This document shows, in pieces, positions 24,320 through 33,851 of a DNA stretch of 64,000 nucleotides (within the stretch, counting starts at the first letter, position 1; every line of letters begins with the position of its first letter). Under the pieces are notes generated by a model, which saw nothing but the letters and a program-made list of their open reading frames with translations, was not told where the DNA came from and did no database searches. Location of the stretch: the NCBI GenBank assembly GCA_963843945.1, contig CAWJMF010000002.1:744001-808000 (forward strand), in the 5' to 3' direction. The translations under genes and the position numbers were made by a program. The DNA comes from CAWJMF01 sp963843945 (GTDB lineage: Bacteria > Vulcanimicrobiota > Vulcanimicrobiia > Vulcanimicrobiales > Vulcanimicrobiaceae).

Positions 24320-25386
24320 GCGCGGGCCGGATGCACGATGACCGCGGGCTCGCCCTCGCGGCGCTCCTCGATCCACCCGACGACCTTCGCGCCGGGCGCG
24401 GCGGCCAGCGCGCGTTCCGCGTCGGCGACGGGAACGACCAGCGTGTAGCCGATGCCCATGTTGAAGACGCGGTAGCGCTCTTCGTGACTCAAGTTGCCGC
24501 GGCGGACCAGTTCGGCTTCGAGCGGGGGAACCTCCCAACGCGACTGCTCGAAACGCGCCTTGCATCCCGCGGGCAGCGTGCGCGGAACGTTATCGAGCAG
24601 GCCGCCGCCGGTGATGTGGGCCATCACCTTGACGTCGGCGACCGCTTGCATCGCACGCACGGGAAGCGCGTAGGAGGGGTGTTCGGCGAGCAGCGCGTCG
24701 GCGTAGGTGACGTCCCCACCCGCCGCCGGAAAGGGAGCGAGAAATTCGCTCGCGGCGATCAGTTCCCGCGCCAAGCTGTAGCCGTTGGTGTGCAGACCCA
24801 CGGCGGGCAATCCGAGGATCGCGTCGCCGGGCTTCACCCGTTCGGGATCGGGGACGTCATCCAAATCGACGATACCCACGATCGTTCCGGCCAGATCGAA
24901 ATCGCCCAGTTTGTAAAGTCCGGGCATCTCGGCCGTTTCGCCGCCGAGCAGCGCGCAGCCGTTCGCACGGCAGGCGGACTGCACCCCGCCGACGATGACG
25001 GCAGCGACTTCCGGCTCCAATTTTCCGACCGCGAGGTAGTCGAGGAAAAAGAGCGCGGTGGCGTTGACGACGAGGATGTCGTTGACGCAGTGGTTGACGA
25101 GGTCGGCGCCGACGCTTCCGTAACGCCGCAGCTGCGCCGCGATGAGGATTTTGGTGCCGACCCCGTCCGTCGAAGCGGCCAGCGCCTTGCGTGTGTCGCC
25201 GGGAAGTTCGAAAAGGCCGCTGAACCCGCCGATGCCGCCCAGCTGCTTGGGGTGGCGCCAGCTCGCAGTCACGTCGCGATAGCGCGAAACGGCCTCGTTT
25301 CCGGCGCCGATGTCGACGCCCGCTCGCGCGTAAGCGTCGCGCAGGGGGGCCTTCTCGTCACGCAGTAAGCCGTCCGAATCGTTCAT
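24316..25386 (-). CDS. purM: Phosphoribosylformylglycinamidine cyclo-ligase (AIR synthetase)
   Basis: The 356-residue protein has the PurM layout: YARAGVDIGAGNEAVSRYRD near the N-terminus, ALAASTDGVGTKILIAAQL, DLVNHCVNDILV, ALLGGETAEMPGLY, VGLHTNGYSLAREL and HITGGGLLDNVPRTLP. It closes FGAM to AIR with ATP. It is first of a two-gene operon with purN and is divergent from pepA. These two purine genes are separated from the main purine cluster, which starts at 28 kb. Confidence 0.95.
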   Translation of the reverse strand: MNDSDGLLRDEKAPLRDAYARAGVDIGAGNEAVSRYRDVTASWRHPKQLGGIGGFSGLFELPGDTRKALAASTDGVGTKILIAAQLRRYGSVGADLVNHCVNDILVVNATALFFLDYLAVGKLEPEVAAVIVGGVQSACRANGCALLGGETAEMPGLYKLGDFDLAGTIVGIVDLDDVPDPERVKPGDAILGLPAVGLHTNGYSLARELIAASEFLAPFPAAGGDVTYADALLAEHPSYALPVRAMQAVADVKVMAHITGGGLLDNVPRTLPAGCKARFEQSRWEVPPLEAELVRRGNLSHEERYRVFNMGIGYTLVVPVADAERALAAAPGAKVVGWIEERREGEPAVIVHPARA

Positions 25387-25419
25387 CGCTTGCCAGGTTC
25401 AATTCGCCGAAAGGTTCTC

Positions 25420-26970
25420 ATGCAGGTAACCGTCAAGTCGGGCTCGGCCCGCACCCTCCAAGCCGGCGCCTTCGTCGTTCCCGTCTTCTCCGACGGGCGG
25501 CTCGACGGTGCGGCGGAGGTTGCCGACAAAGAACTCGGCGGCGCGCTGGCCGACGTCTTGGCGAACAAAGAGATCACCGGAGCGGCGAACGAACTGACGC
25601 TTCTCCGCGGGCCGGACCTGAGCGCGAAGCGCGTGCTCGCGGTCGGTCTCGGCGAGCGCGCTAAATTCGAGCCGAGCGCCCTGGCCAAATACGCGGGTAC
25701 CGCCGTCCGCTATCTCGGCAAACGCAACGTACGCGACATCGCGCTCGCCTTGCCGCTCGAAGCCCGCCACCACACGCGCGAGGCCGCCGGCTTCATTCTC
25801 GAAGGCGCGCTCGCGGGAACGATCGATACGACCACCTATCGCACGGAGCCCGACAAGCCGATCGTGCTCGAGTCGCTGACGCTGGTCGGCACGGCGGGTT
25901 CGCACGAATTCGATCGCGCCGCGCTCGAAGCCGGAGCGAAGCGCGGACGGATCGTCGGCGAAGCGGTCAATCTGGCGCGCACGCTCGCGTTGACGCCGGC
26001 CAACGACATGACGCCGACGCACCTTGCCGCCGCCGCCCAAAGCGTGGCGAAAAACCACGGGCTCGAGTTTCACTCGCTCGACGAAGCCGAGATGCAGCGC
26101 AAGGGGATGGGTTCGATCTTGGGCGTCGCGCGCGGCAGCGACGAGCCGGCAGCGATGATCGTCCTGCGCTACAAGGGCGACCCCGGCAGCAAAGAAGTCC
26201 TGGCCCTGGTCGGCAAGGGCTTGACCTTCGATTCCGGCGGCATCTCGATCAAGCCCGCCGAGAACATGCACGAGATGAAGTACGACATGTGCGGCGGAGC
26301 CGGCGTGATCGCCGCGATGAGCGCGATCGCGCAACTCGCGCCCAAGCTCAACGTGATCGGCGTCGTGCCGGCGACCGAAAATCTTCCCGGACATCGGGCC
26401 GTGAAGCCCGGCGACATCCTGCGCGCGATGAACGGCAAGACGATCGAAGTCATCAACACCGACGCCGAAGGGCGCTTGATCCTCGCCGATGCGCTCTGCT
26501 ACGCGCGCGAGCTCGGCGCGACGAAAATCGTCGACGCCGCGACCTTGACCGGTGCGATCGTCGTGGCCCTCGGGCACGCCGCGTCGGGAACCGTCGGCAA
26601 CGACGAAGAGTTCACCAAACACTTCCTCGAAATCGCCAAGCAGACGACCGAACGTTACTGGGAGATGCCGCTCTACGACGACTACGCGCAAGACGTCAAG
26701 AGCGAGATCGCCGACCTGCGCAACTCGACGGGGCGCGCGGGCGGCAGTTTGACGGCCGCGGCGTTTCTGCGCAACTTCGTCGACAAAACGCCCTGGATCC
26801 ACCTCGACATCGCCGGTACGGCCTACGTCGACCGCGAGACGTCGTACCAGGCGAAGGGCCCGACCGGCACGCCGGTGCGCGCGTTCGTCGCGCTGGCCGA
26901 AGATCTCGCGCGCGAACCGCACGCGCACGCGAAAAACGGCTCGGCGCAAGCCGGCGCGGCGGTGAAGTAG
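25420..26970 (+). CDS. pepA: Leucyl aminopeptidase (M17)
   Basis: The 516-residue protein has the M17 catalytic domain with KGLTFDSGGISIKP (Lys and Asp metal ligands), VIGVVPATENLPG, the signature NTDAEGRLILADALCYA, and DAATLTGAIVVALGHAA. It is a hexameric two-metal cytosolic aminopeptidase; in some bacteria PepA also binds DNA. ATG 25420 is chosen over 25390 because GAAAGG lies just upstream and the N-terminal domain begins there (MQVTVKSGSARTLQAG). It is divergent from purM. Confidence 0.95.
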   Translation: MQVTVKSGSARTLQAGAFVVPVFSDGRLDGAAEVADKELGGALADVLANKEITGAANELTLLRGPDLSAKRVLAVGLGERAKFEPSALAKYAGTAVRYLGKRNVRDIALALPLEARHHTREAAGFILEGALAGTIDTTTYRTEPDKPIVLESLTLVGTAGSHEFDRAALEAGAKRGRIVGEAVNLARTLALTPANDMTPTHLAAAAQSVAKNHGLEFHSLDEAEMQRKGMGSILGVARGSDEPAAMIVLRYKGDPGSKEVLALVGKGLTFDSGGISIKPAENMHEMKYDMCGGAGVIAAMSAIAQLAPKLNVIGVVPATENLPGHRAVKPGDILRAMNGKTIEVINTDAEGRLILADALCYARELGATKIVDAATLTGAIVVALGHAASGTVGNDEEFTKHFLEIAKQTTERYWEMPLYDDYAQDVKSEIADLRNSTGRAGGSLTAAAFLRNFVDKTPWIHLDIAGTAYVDRETSYQAKGPTGTPVRAFVALAEDLAREPHAHAKNGSAQAGAAVK

Positions 26971-26977
26971 CGCCGGC

Positions 26978-27997
26978 TTAGCCTTCTTCTTCCGGGCGGC
27001 GGCGCGGCAGCGCGAACCAGGCCGCGTCTACTGCGGCGCGGTCTTTTTCGTCGAGTTCCAGCGCGACGCCGGCGAGCGTGTCGCGCAATTGATCGGGGCG
27101 GCTGGCGCCGACGATCGCTGCGGTGATGCCGGGCTGGTCGAGCGTCCAGCGCAGCGCTACCTGCGCGAGCGATTTTCCGCGCGTGGCCACGTCGTCCGCC
27201 AAGCGCGTCACGACGTCGAGCGTTTCGTTTTGCCAATAGCGGCGGCGGTACAGCGAACCGGCCTCGCCGAGCGTGAAGCGCGTCCCTTCGACGGGCGTTT
27301 GCGTTGCGCGATACTTGGCGGTCAGCATCCCGCCGGCGAGCGGGTTGTAGACGATGATGCCGACGCCGTTCGCGAGGCAAGCTGGAACCGTCTCCGCTTC
27401 GATCTCACGGAACAGCAGGTTGTAGCGCGGCTGCAAGCTGTCGAAGCGGATTAAGCCGCGGGCGTCGCTGGCCCAAAGCGACTGCATCAGCTGCCAGGCG
27501 CTCGCGTTGCTGGCGCCGGCATAGCGAATCTTCCCGGCACGGCGCAGGTCGTCGAGCGTTTCGAGCGTTTCTTCGATCGGCGTCGCGTCGTCCCAGCGGT
27601 GGATTTGATACAGGTCGACGTAGTCGGTTTGGAGCCGCTTCAGCGAGGCGTCGAGCGCGCGGATGACGTGCAGGCGGGAGTTGCCGCGATCGTTCGGTCC
27701 GGGACCCGTCGGGTAGAAGCCTTTCGTCGCGAGCACGAAGCGGTCGCGCTTTCCGCGCAACCACGCGCCGACGATCTCCTCGGTGCGGCCGGCCGTTTCG
27801 AGGCTGGGCGGAATCGGATAGGCGTCGGCCGTGTCGATGAAATCGATCCCGAGTTCCTCGGCCGCATCGAGGATCGCGCGGGAAGTCGCTTCATCGCACT
27901 GGCCGCCGAAGGTCATCGTGCCCAGCGCGACGCGCGTGACGCGCAAGCCGGTGCGTCCCAGTTGCGCGACCGGGATGGGTGCGTTCGCTTTCGCCAT
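26978..27997 (-). CDS. Aldo/keto reductase
   Basis: The 339-residue protein shows LRVTRVALGTMTFGGQCDE, DFIDTADAYPIPPSLETAGR with the catalytic Asp and Tyr, the lysine in FVLATKGFYPTGPG, DLYQIHRWDDATPIEETLET with the conserved His, and IRYAGASNASAWQLMQSL. It belongs to the AKR subgroup related to Tas or YajO-type oxidoreductases. It uses NADPH to reduce aldehydes. It is convergent with pepA and unrelated in context to the purine genes that follow. The substrate is unknown. Confidence 0.88.
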   Translation of the reverse strand: MAKANAPIPVAQLGRTGLRVTRVALGTMTFGGQCDEATSRAILDAAEELGIDFIDTADAYPIPPSLETAGRTEEIVGAWLRGKRDRFVLATKGFYPTGPGPNDRGNSRLHVIRALDASLKRLQTDYVDLYQIHRWDDATPIEETLETLDDLRRAGKIRYAGASNASAWQLMQSLWASDARGLIRFDSLQPRYNLLFREIEAETVPACLANGVGIIVYNPLAGGMLTAKYRATQTPVEGTRFTLGEAGSLYRRRYWQNETLDVVTRLADDVATRGKSLAQVALRWTLDQPGITAAIVGASRPDQLRDTLAGVALELDEKDRAAVDAAWFALPRRRPEEEG

Positions 27998-28077
27998 AGC
28001 ACGTACTGATGGCGCAGGCGGCCGGCGTTTCCTGTCGACTCGTTGTGGCCGCCTTTCGAGCCGGAGCAGCCGCCCTT

Positions 28078-29535
28078 CTAGCCGTTCGCGACGATGCTCA
28101 GCGGCGACGCCAGCTGCGTTTCAGGCACGCGGCGCGCATCGTAGGTCTCGGGGTATTCTCCGGTAAGACAGCCCAAACACATCTCGCCGCGCTTGCGGCC
28201 GGTAGCCTGCAAGAGCGCCTCTTTACTCAAGTAGCCGAGCGAGTCGGCACCGATTTTTTCGCGAATCTCCTCGACGCTCAGATTGTGCGCGATCAACTCT
28301 GAGCGGGTCGCCATGTCGACGCCGAGGTAACAGGGTTCGATGATCGGCGGCGACATGATGCGGACGTGCACCTCGCGCGCTCCGGCGTCGCGCAGGAGCT
28401 TCACGATGCGCGGGGTCGTCGTCGCGCGCACGATCGAATCGTCGACCACGACCACGCGACGGTCCTTGAGGTTCTCCACGATCGGATTGAATTTCAACTG
28501 CACGCTGCGATTGCGCATCGGTTGATCCGGGCTGATGAAGGTGCGCCCGATGTAGCGGTTCTTGATCAAGCCCTCGACGTACGGCAGCCCGGATTCCTCG
28601 GAAAAGCCGATCCCTCCGGGAATCGCCGAGTCCGGTACCGCCATCACCACGTCGGCTTGGGCCGGATGCTCGCGGGCCAAGCGGCGTCCCATCTCGACGC
28701 GCGCCATGTAGATCGAGCGGCCGTCGAGCACCGAGTCGGGCCGCGCGAAATAGATGTACTCGAACATGCACAGCGCTTGCGGCTTGGGCTTGGGCGCTTT
28801 GTCCACGTGCAACCCGTCGCCGTCGATCCAGACGATCTCGCCCGGCTCGAGCTCGCGAATGTATTGCGCGCCGACCGTAGCCAGCGCGCAGGACTCTGAA
28901 GCGATCATGTAGCCGCCGCCCGGGTTGCGGCCGTAACAGAGCGGACGCACGCCCCAGGGATCGCGGAACCCGTAGAGCGCCTTTTCCGTCGACATCACGA
29001 TCGAGTAGGCGCCTTCGGCCTTGGTCATCACGTGCCGGATGCGCCCGATCATGTCGCTTTGCGGCGCCTCGACGATCAGCTTGGCGAAGACTTCCGAGTC
29101 GGAGGTCGCTTGCAGGGTCGTCGTCGGCTTGAGGTTCGCGCGCAGCTCCTCGGTGTTAGTCAAATTGCCATTGTGCGCGAGCGAGATCTCGCCGAGCTCG
29201 GTGTGCTCGAGCAGCGGCTGCGCGTTGACCACAACCGACGAACCCGTCGTCGAGTAGCGCGTATGACCGACGGCGATGTAGCCGGTCAGCTTGCCGAGGA
29301 TCTCCTCATCGAAGATGCTCGAGATGAGGCCCATCTCGCGATGACAGACGATCGACGCGCCGTCGGAGACCGCGATGCCGGCCGACTCCTGGCCGCGGTG
29401 CTGCAGCGCGTAGAGTCCGAAATAGGCTAGCCGGGCGACGTCGTGGCCGGGTGCGTAGACTCCGACGACCCCGCATGCCTCGTGCAGCGTATCGCCACCG
29501 GGGAGCGCGGCCTCTTCATCGTACGAGCGGGCCAT
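28078..29535 (-). CDS. purF: Amidophosphoribosyltransferase
   Basis: This 485-residue enzyme makes phosphoribosylamine from PRPP and glutamine, the first purine step. A propeptide of about ten to twenty residues precedes the Ntn nucleophile in HEACGVVGVYAPG. Glutaminase residues follow in AVGHTRYSTTGSS and SLAHNGNLTN. The PRTase site is VVVVDDSIVRATTTPRIVKL. Cysteines in ALCMFEYIYFARP, IEPCYLGVDMATR and EMCLGCLTGEYP match those that hold a 4Fe-4S cluster in the Bacillus-type enzyme, so that type is inferred. It is the last purine gene of the minus-strand cluster. Confidence 0.95.
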   Translation of the reverse strand: MARSYDEEAALPGGDTLHEACGVVGVYAPGHDVARLAYFGLYALQHRGQESAGIAVSDGASIVCHREMGLISSIFDEEILGKLTGYIAVGHTRYSTTGSSVVVNAQPLLEHTELGEISLAHNGNLTNTEELRANLKPTTTLQATSDSEVFAKLIVEAPQSDMIGRIRHVMTKAEGAYSIVMSTEKALYGFRDPWGVRPLCYGRNPGGGYMIASESCALATVGAQYIRELEPGEIVWIDGDGLHVDKAPKPKPQALCMFEYIYFARPDSVLDGRSIYMARVEMGRRLAREHPAQADVVMAVPDSAIPGGIGFSEESGLPYVEGLIKNRYIGRTFISPDQPMRNRSVQLKFNPIVENLKDRRVVVVDDSIVRATTTPRIVKLLRDAGAREVHVRIMSPPIIEPCYLGVDMATRSELIAHNLSVEEIREKIGADSLGYLSKEALLQATGRKRGEMCLGCLTGEYPETYDARRVPETQLASPLSIVANG

Positions 29536-29576
29536 GTGCTCTCATTCGACGGCCGCGGGCGGAAACCCCAGGCGCT

Positions 29577-30245
29577 TCAATCCCGGCTGCGTCCGCCGAA
29601 AATGCGCAACAACGCGAGGAAGATGTTGATCGCGTCGAGGTAAATCGAGGTCGCCAATTGCACCGCGCTCGCACCGCTGCCGCCGGCTTTGATACGTGCG
29701 AAGTCGACCAGCACCAGTACCGAGAAGACGATGAGCGTCAGCCACGAGTACGCGGTGGGCGACATGAAGTGCCAGAAGATCGAGACGAAACCGGCGATGA
29801 CCAAAACGATCAGCGCCGCGAAAGCCCAGCCCGAGAGCCGGCGGTAGTCGAAGCTCGTCAGGTAGACGATCGCCGCGAGCGTCAGCATGCCGAGGCCGGT
29901 CGTCGAGGCGGCGTTGACGACCGTCGCGGGACCGTCGACGCGCGCGTAGTTGGCCACGATCGGGCCGATCGCGACGCCTTCGATCGCCGTGAAAAGGTAG
30001 AACAGCACGAGCGACAAGCCCGAGTTGGCGCGTGCGAAGTTGAGCGCGATCAAGGGAACGAAGCCGACCAGCGCCGCGGTGAGGCTCACGCCGTAGGGCA
30101 CGTCGCGCACGAGGTACGCGGTGACGGCGGTGATCAAGAACCCGACGCCCGTAATGCCGAGGACCTGACCTAAGAGCGCGCCCGTCGGAACGGCCGTCGC
30201 ACCGAAGGTCGGAGGTTGATAGCGCGGTGACTGCGTTTGAAACAT
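29577..30245 (-). CDS. Bax inhibitor-1/YccA family membrane protein
   Basis: The 222-residue protein starts at ATG 30245 and has about seven hydrophobic segments (for example LLGQVLGITGVGFLITAVTA, LTAALVGFVPLIAL, LVLFYLFTAIEGVAIGPIV, GLGMLTLAAIVYLTSF, FAALIVLVIAGFVSIFW, LTLIVFSVLVLVDFARI and IYLDAINIFLALLRIFGG). The YTAxEG-like FTAIEGVAIGPI and the C-terminal YLDxINIFLxLLRIFG are signatures of the BI-1/TMBIM family, which in bacteria are inner-membrane pH-gated calcium channels or FtsH modulators. It sits between purD and purF with small gaps and is probably co-transcribed, though no purine link is known. Confidence 0.9.
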   Translation of the reverse strand: MFQTQSPRYQPPTFGATAVPTGALLGQVLGITGVGFLITAVTAYLVRDVPYGVSLTAALVGFVPLIALNFARANSGLSLVLFYLFTAIEGVAIGPIVANYARVDGPATVVNAASTTGLGMLTLAAIVYLTSFDYRRLSGWAFAALIVLVIAGFVSIFWHFMSPTAYSWLTLIVFSVLVLVDFARIKAGGSGASAVQLATSIYLDAINIFLALLRIFGGRSRD

Positions 30246-30289
30246 CGCACTCCCAACGACCCGCCCGGCGCGGGCCGAGTTTCGGAAGC

Positions 30290-31570
30290 TTAGCTTGGTA
30301 CCTCGGCGAGCTTGGCAATGTCGCTCCGGTAGCTGAGCACTCCCGGCCCGAACCGTCCCGCCAGCTCGCCCACCGCCGCGTACACCCGCTCGCGCGCCGC
30401 GCTGAGGTTGGGGCCGAGGGCCGTCACCGTGACGACCCGTCCGCCGGGCGAGTCCACGACCTCGCCGCGGCGCGTCGAGCCGCCCCAGAAGGCGACGCAG
30501 TCTCCGCGCAGCGCGAGATTCCCCGGCAAATCGCGCAGCGGGGTCGCGGCGCGCGGATAGTCCGGCGTCGCCAAAACCACGCCGGCGCAGCTCTCCTCGC
30601 CGAGCCAAGCCACGCCGGGGGCGAGCTTGCCGTCGGCCGCATTTGCGAGCAGCTGCGCGAAATCGCCGCGCACGCGGGGCATCAAGACTTGGGTCTCCGG
30701 GTCGCCGAAGCGCACGTTGAATTCGATGACCGCCGGTCCGTCGGCGGTCCACATCAGGCCGCAGTAGAGCACGCCGAGATACCGCTCGCCCTCCGCCGCG
30801 AGCCCGCGCGCGACCGGATCGAGGATCCGCACCCGCACCGCTTCGAGAAACCCGTCCGGGAAGCCGGAGGGCGGCGAGTAGGCCCCCATGCCGCCCGTAT
30901 TCGGCCCGGTATCGCCGTCGCCGGCCCGCTTATAGTCGCAGGCCGCGCCGAAAGGTTCGAACGTGCGGCCGTCCCCCAGCGCGAAAACGCTCAGCTCGCG
31001 CCCCTCGAGCTTGTCTTCCAGTAAGACATCGCTCCCGCCGCCGGGCACGCCCCCGCTGCCATACCATTCGCGCAACACCGCTAAGCCGTGCGCCGCGTCG
31101 TCAGCGACGACCACGCCCTTGCCGGCGGCCAGCCCGTCGGCTTTCACCACGCATCCGCCGCTCCAGTCCGCCAGCACGCGCTCCGCATTCGCGAGCGAGC
31201 GCACGACGCGCCCGCGCGCCGTCGGAATACGGTGGCGCTCGAGAAAGCGCTTGGCAAAGATCTTGCTCGATTCGAGACGTCCCGCCGAGCGGTTCGGGCC
31301 GAACGTGCGAAAGCCGGCTTCGCGGAAGCGGTCGCCGACGCCCGACGCGATCGCGGTTTCGGGACCGAGCACGACCAAGTCGATAGCCGCAGCGCGCGCC
31401 CGCGCGACGAGCGATTTTCCATCGGTCGCGGCGATCGGCCAGTTCTCACCGCGTGCCGCCGTGCCCGCGTTCCCGGGCGCGGCGAACACCGCGCTGCACG
31501 ACGGCGACGAAGCCAGGCGCCACGAGAGCGCGTCTTCGCGGGCACCGTTTCCGACGACCAGAACCTTCAC
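30290..31570 (-). CDS. purD: Phosphoribosylamine-glycine ligase
   Basis: The 426-residue ATP-grasp enzyme makes GAR from phosphoribosylamine, glycine and ATP. It opens with VLVVGNGAREDALSWRLA, a variant of the usual GGGGREHAL. It then has IDLVVLGPETAIASGV, KIFAKRFLERHRIPTA, CVVKADGLAAGKGVVVADD (ATP loop), DYKRAGDGDTGPNTGGMGAY and FNVRFGDPETQVLMPRV. Length and domain order are normal. It lies 22 bases after guaA and 44 bases before the BI-1 gene, in line with one operon. Confidence 0.93.
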   Translation of the reverse strand: MKVLVVGNGAREDALSWRLASSPSCSAVFAAPGNAGTAARGENWPIAATDGKSLVARARAAAIDLVVLGPETAIASGVGDRFREAGFRTFGPNRSAGRLESSKIFAKRFLERHRIPTARGRVVRSLANAERVLADWSGGCVVKADGLAAGKGVVVADDAAHGLAVLREWYGSGGVPGGGSDVLLEDKLEGRELSVFALGDGRTFEPFGAACDYKRAGDGDTGPNTGGMGAYSPPSGFPDGFLEAVRVRILDPVARGLAAEGERYLGVLYCGLMWTADGPAVIEFNVRFGDPETQVLMPRVRGDFAQLLANAADGKLAPGVAWLGEESCAGVVLATPDYPRAATPLRDLPGNLALRGDCVAFWGGSTRRGEVVDSPGGRVVTVTALGPNLSAARERVYAAVGELAGRFGPGVLSYRSDIAKLAEVPS

Positions 31571-31592
31571 GTGCCGGCTGGGGCGAAAGCGT

Positions 31593-33165
31593 TCACTCCC
31601 ACTCGACCGTCGCGGGAGGCTTCGAAGTGATGTCGTAGGCGACGCGATTGACGCCCGGCACTTCGTTGACGATGCGCGTGCTGATGCGTTCCAGCAGCGC
31701 GTGCGGGAGGCGCGCCCAGTCGGCAGTCATCCCGTCCTCGCTGGTGATCGCGCGAACGGCGACGAGGTTGGCGTAGGTGCGGCCGTCGCCCATCACGCCG
31801 ACGCTCTGCAAGGGCGTCAGCACCGCGAAGTATTGCCACGGGTGCGGCGAGAGTTCGGCGCCTTCGATCTCCGCCGTAACGATCGCGTCGGCGGCGCGAA
31901 CCGTCTCGAGGCGTTCGGCGGTCACTTCGCCCAGCACGCGTACCGCGAGGCCCGGGCCGGGGAAGGGCTGGCGTTCGACGATCGCGCGTGGCAACCCCAA
32001 AACGCGGCCGACCTCGCGCACTTCGTCTTTGAAGAGCGCGCGCAGCGGCTCGACGAGTTCCAGCGCCATTCGCTCCGGCAGGCCGCCGACGTTGTGATGG
32101 GACTTGATTTTATGACCGGCCTTGGACCCCGGCGTCTTCGATTCGATCACGTCGGGATAGAGCGTGCCCTGCACGAGGAAGGCAACGTCGGCGAGTTTTT
32201 TGGCTTCTTCTTCGAAGATGGCGATGAATTCGTGTCCGATGCGGATGCGCTTTTCTTCCGGATCGACGACGCCGGCGAGCCGCGCGAGGAAGCGCTCGCG
32301 CGCGTCGACGCGCACGACGTCCAGGTGCAGGACGTCGCGGAAAGCCGCCACCACGCCGTCAGCCTTCGTTCGCGCGCAACAGACCGGTATCGACGAAGAT
32401 GCAGGTAAGCTGCTCGCCGACGGCCCGCGCGACGAGGGTGGCCGCGACGGCGGAATCGACGCCGCCCGAAAGCGCGCAGATCACGCGCCGCGCGCCGACT
32501 TGCGCGCGAATCTCGGCAACCTTGGCGTCGACGAAGGATTCCATCTCCCAGGCGGGTGGAATCCCGGCCACGTCGTTCAAGAAATTGGCGATGACGCGCT
32601 TGCCGGCTTCGGTGTGCGCGACTTCAGGGTGAAACTGCACGCCGTAGATGCGCCGTTCGGCATTGCCCAGTGCCGCCGCGGCGCAGCGCTCGGTACGCGC
32701 CAGAACGTCGAAACCGGGCGGCGGCGCGACGACCGTATCGCCGTGCGACATCCACGCGCGGGTTCGCTGCGGTACGCCTTCCAGCAACGGATCGGGACGG
32801 ATGATCTCGAGTTCGGCCGGCCCGAATTCCGAGTACGCCGAACGTGCCAGCGAGCCGCCGAGGTCGCGCGCGAGCAGTTGCATCCCATAGCAGATTCCGA
32901 GAATCGGAATGCCCGACGACCAGAGTGCCGGGTCGACGCCGAGGGCGTCCGGTTCGAGCGTGCTCTCGGGGCCGCCCGTCAGGATGAGGGCGGCGGGCTC
33001 GCGCGCCGCGATTTCGCTCCACGGCGTATCGTGCGGCAAGATCTCCGAGTAGACGCGCGCTTCGCGCGCGCGCCGCGCGATGAGCTGGCTGTACTGCGCA
33101 CCGAAATCCAGGATGACGACGGTCGCAGGGCGCGTCTGCGGAACGGCTCGAGGGCTTACGGCCAT
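31593..33165 (-). CDS. guaA: GMP synthase (glutamine-hydrolysing); one +1 break
   Basis: The N-terminal class I glutaminase domain has VVILDFGAQYSQLIARR, GICYGMQLLARDLGG (nucleophile Cys) and VQFHPEVAHTEAG. The ATP pyrophosphatase domain has CALSGGVDSAVAATLVA. The C-terminal dimer domain has QGTLYPDVIES, KSHHNVGGLP, RQPFPGPGLAVRVLG and DITSKPPATVEWE. It converts XMP to GMP. An extra base near 32361 (after LLRANEG) splits the frame; removing it restores EGDGVVAAFRD, as expected. ATG 33165 is chosen from alternatives because the ILDFGAQ core begins soon after. As the gene is normally essential or important, this is probably a sequence error. Confidence 0.9.
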
Positions 33166-33241
33166 CCTCCTCCGCTTCTCGCCACGCGCAAGCGGCACCC
33201 CCGGCGCCGTTCGCGCCGCGCCGGGAATGCCGCCGGATCGA

Positions 33242-33802
33242 TTACTTCAGGAGCGCCGCAAACGGGAGGGCGCGGACTTTCTTGTACAGCGTCGGATCGT
33301 TCTGCACGAAGAGCGAGTCCACTTGGATGATCGAGCCATCGGTATTGAAGTAGGCCTGTCGCGCGTGAACGGAATCGAGATCGGGAAGCGTTCCGGCCTG
33401 ACGCGCCCGCGCGAGCGACCCATCCGATCGGAAGCAGAGCTGCGTCGCACGCTCGGCACCCGTCGTGTTGAAGGTTGCCCAACGGATCCACTGGTAGTTG
33501 CCGGCTTGTTTCCATGCCTGCGCGTACGTGATCGACGAATGCGTGTGCTCGACGCTCGACTTGTGCGCGGCATCGACGATCTGCCAGGTCGAACCCTTGA
33601 CGCTCGCGACTTCGGTCGGCGTGGAGCTGGTCAGCACCGACTTGAAGACGGCGCAATTCGCGTCGATGCGCGCGACGAGAATGCTGGGCGACGCCATCTG
33701 CGAAGGCGTCAGCGGTTTCGTGGTCATTTGAGCCGGTGCGGGCACGGTCGTCGCGAGCGCGAAGCCGGCGAGCAGCGTTGGAAGGGCGCGCCAAGAAAAC
33801 AT
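33242..33802 (-). CDS. Secreted hypothetical protein, 186 residues
   Basis: A GGAGG site precedes the ATG, and the protein has a signal peptide (LPTLLAGFALATTVPAPAQM). The mature part has SPSILVARIDANCAVFKSVL, a conserved-looking SSITYAQAWKQAGNYQWIRW, and a pair of cysteines (ANCAVF and QLCFRSDG). No family is recognised. It lies between the second purP-like gene (49 bases) and guaA (76 bases), on the same strand, so it seems to be part of the purine operon, although an exported protein there is unexpected. Its strong own ribosome site may allow independent expression. Confidence 0.65.
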   Translation of the reverse strand: MFSWRALPTLLAGFALATTVPAPAQMTTKPLTPSQMASPSILVARIDANCAVFKSVLTSSTPTEVASVKGSTWQIVDAAHKSSVEHTHSSITYAQAWKQAGNYQWIRWATFNTTGAERATQLCFRSDGSLARARQAGTLPDLDSVHARQAYFNTDGSIIQVDSLFVQNDPTLYKKVRALPFAALLK

Positions 33803-33851
33803 TGAGATTCCTCCGGATACCTTCAGCGGTACGTAGAAAGACGGGCCGCTG

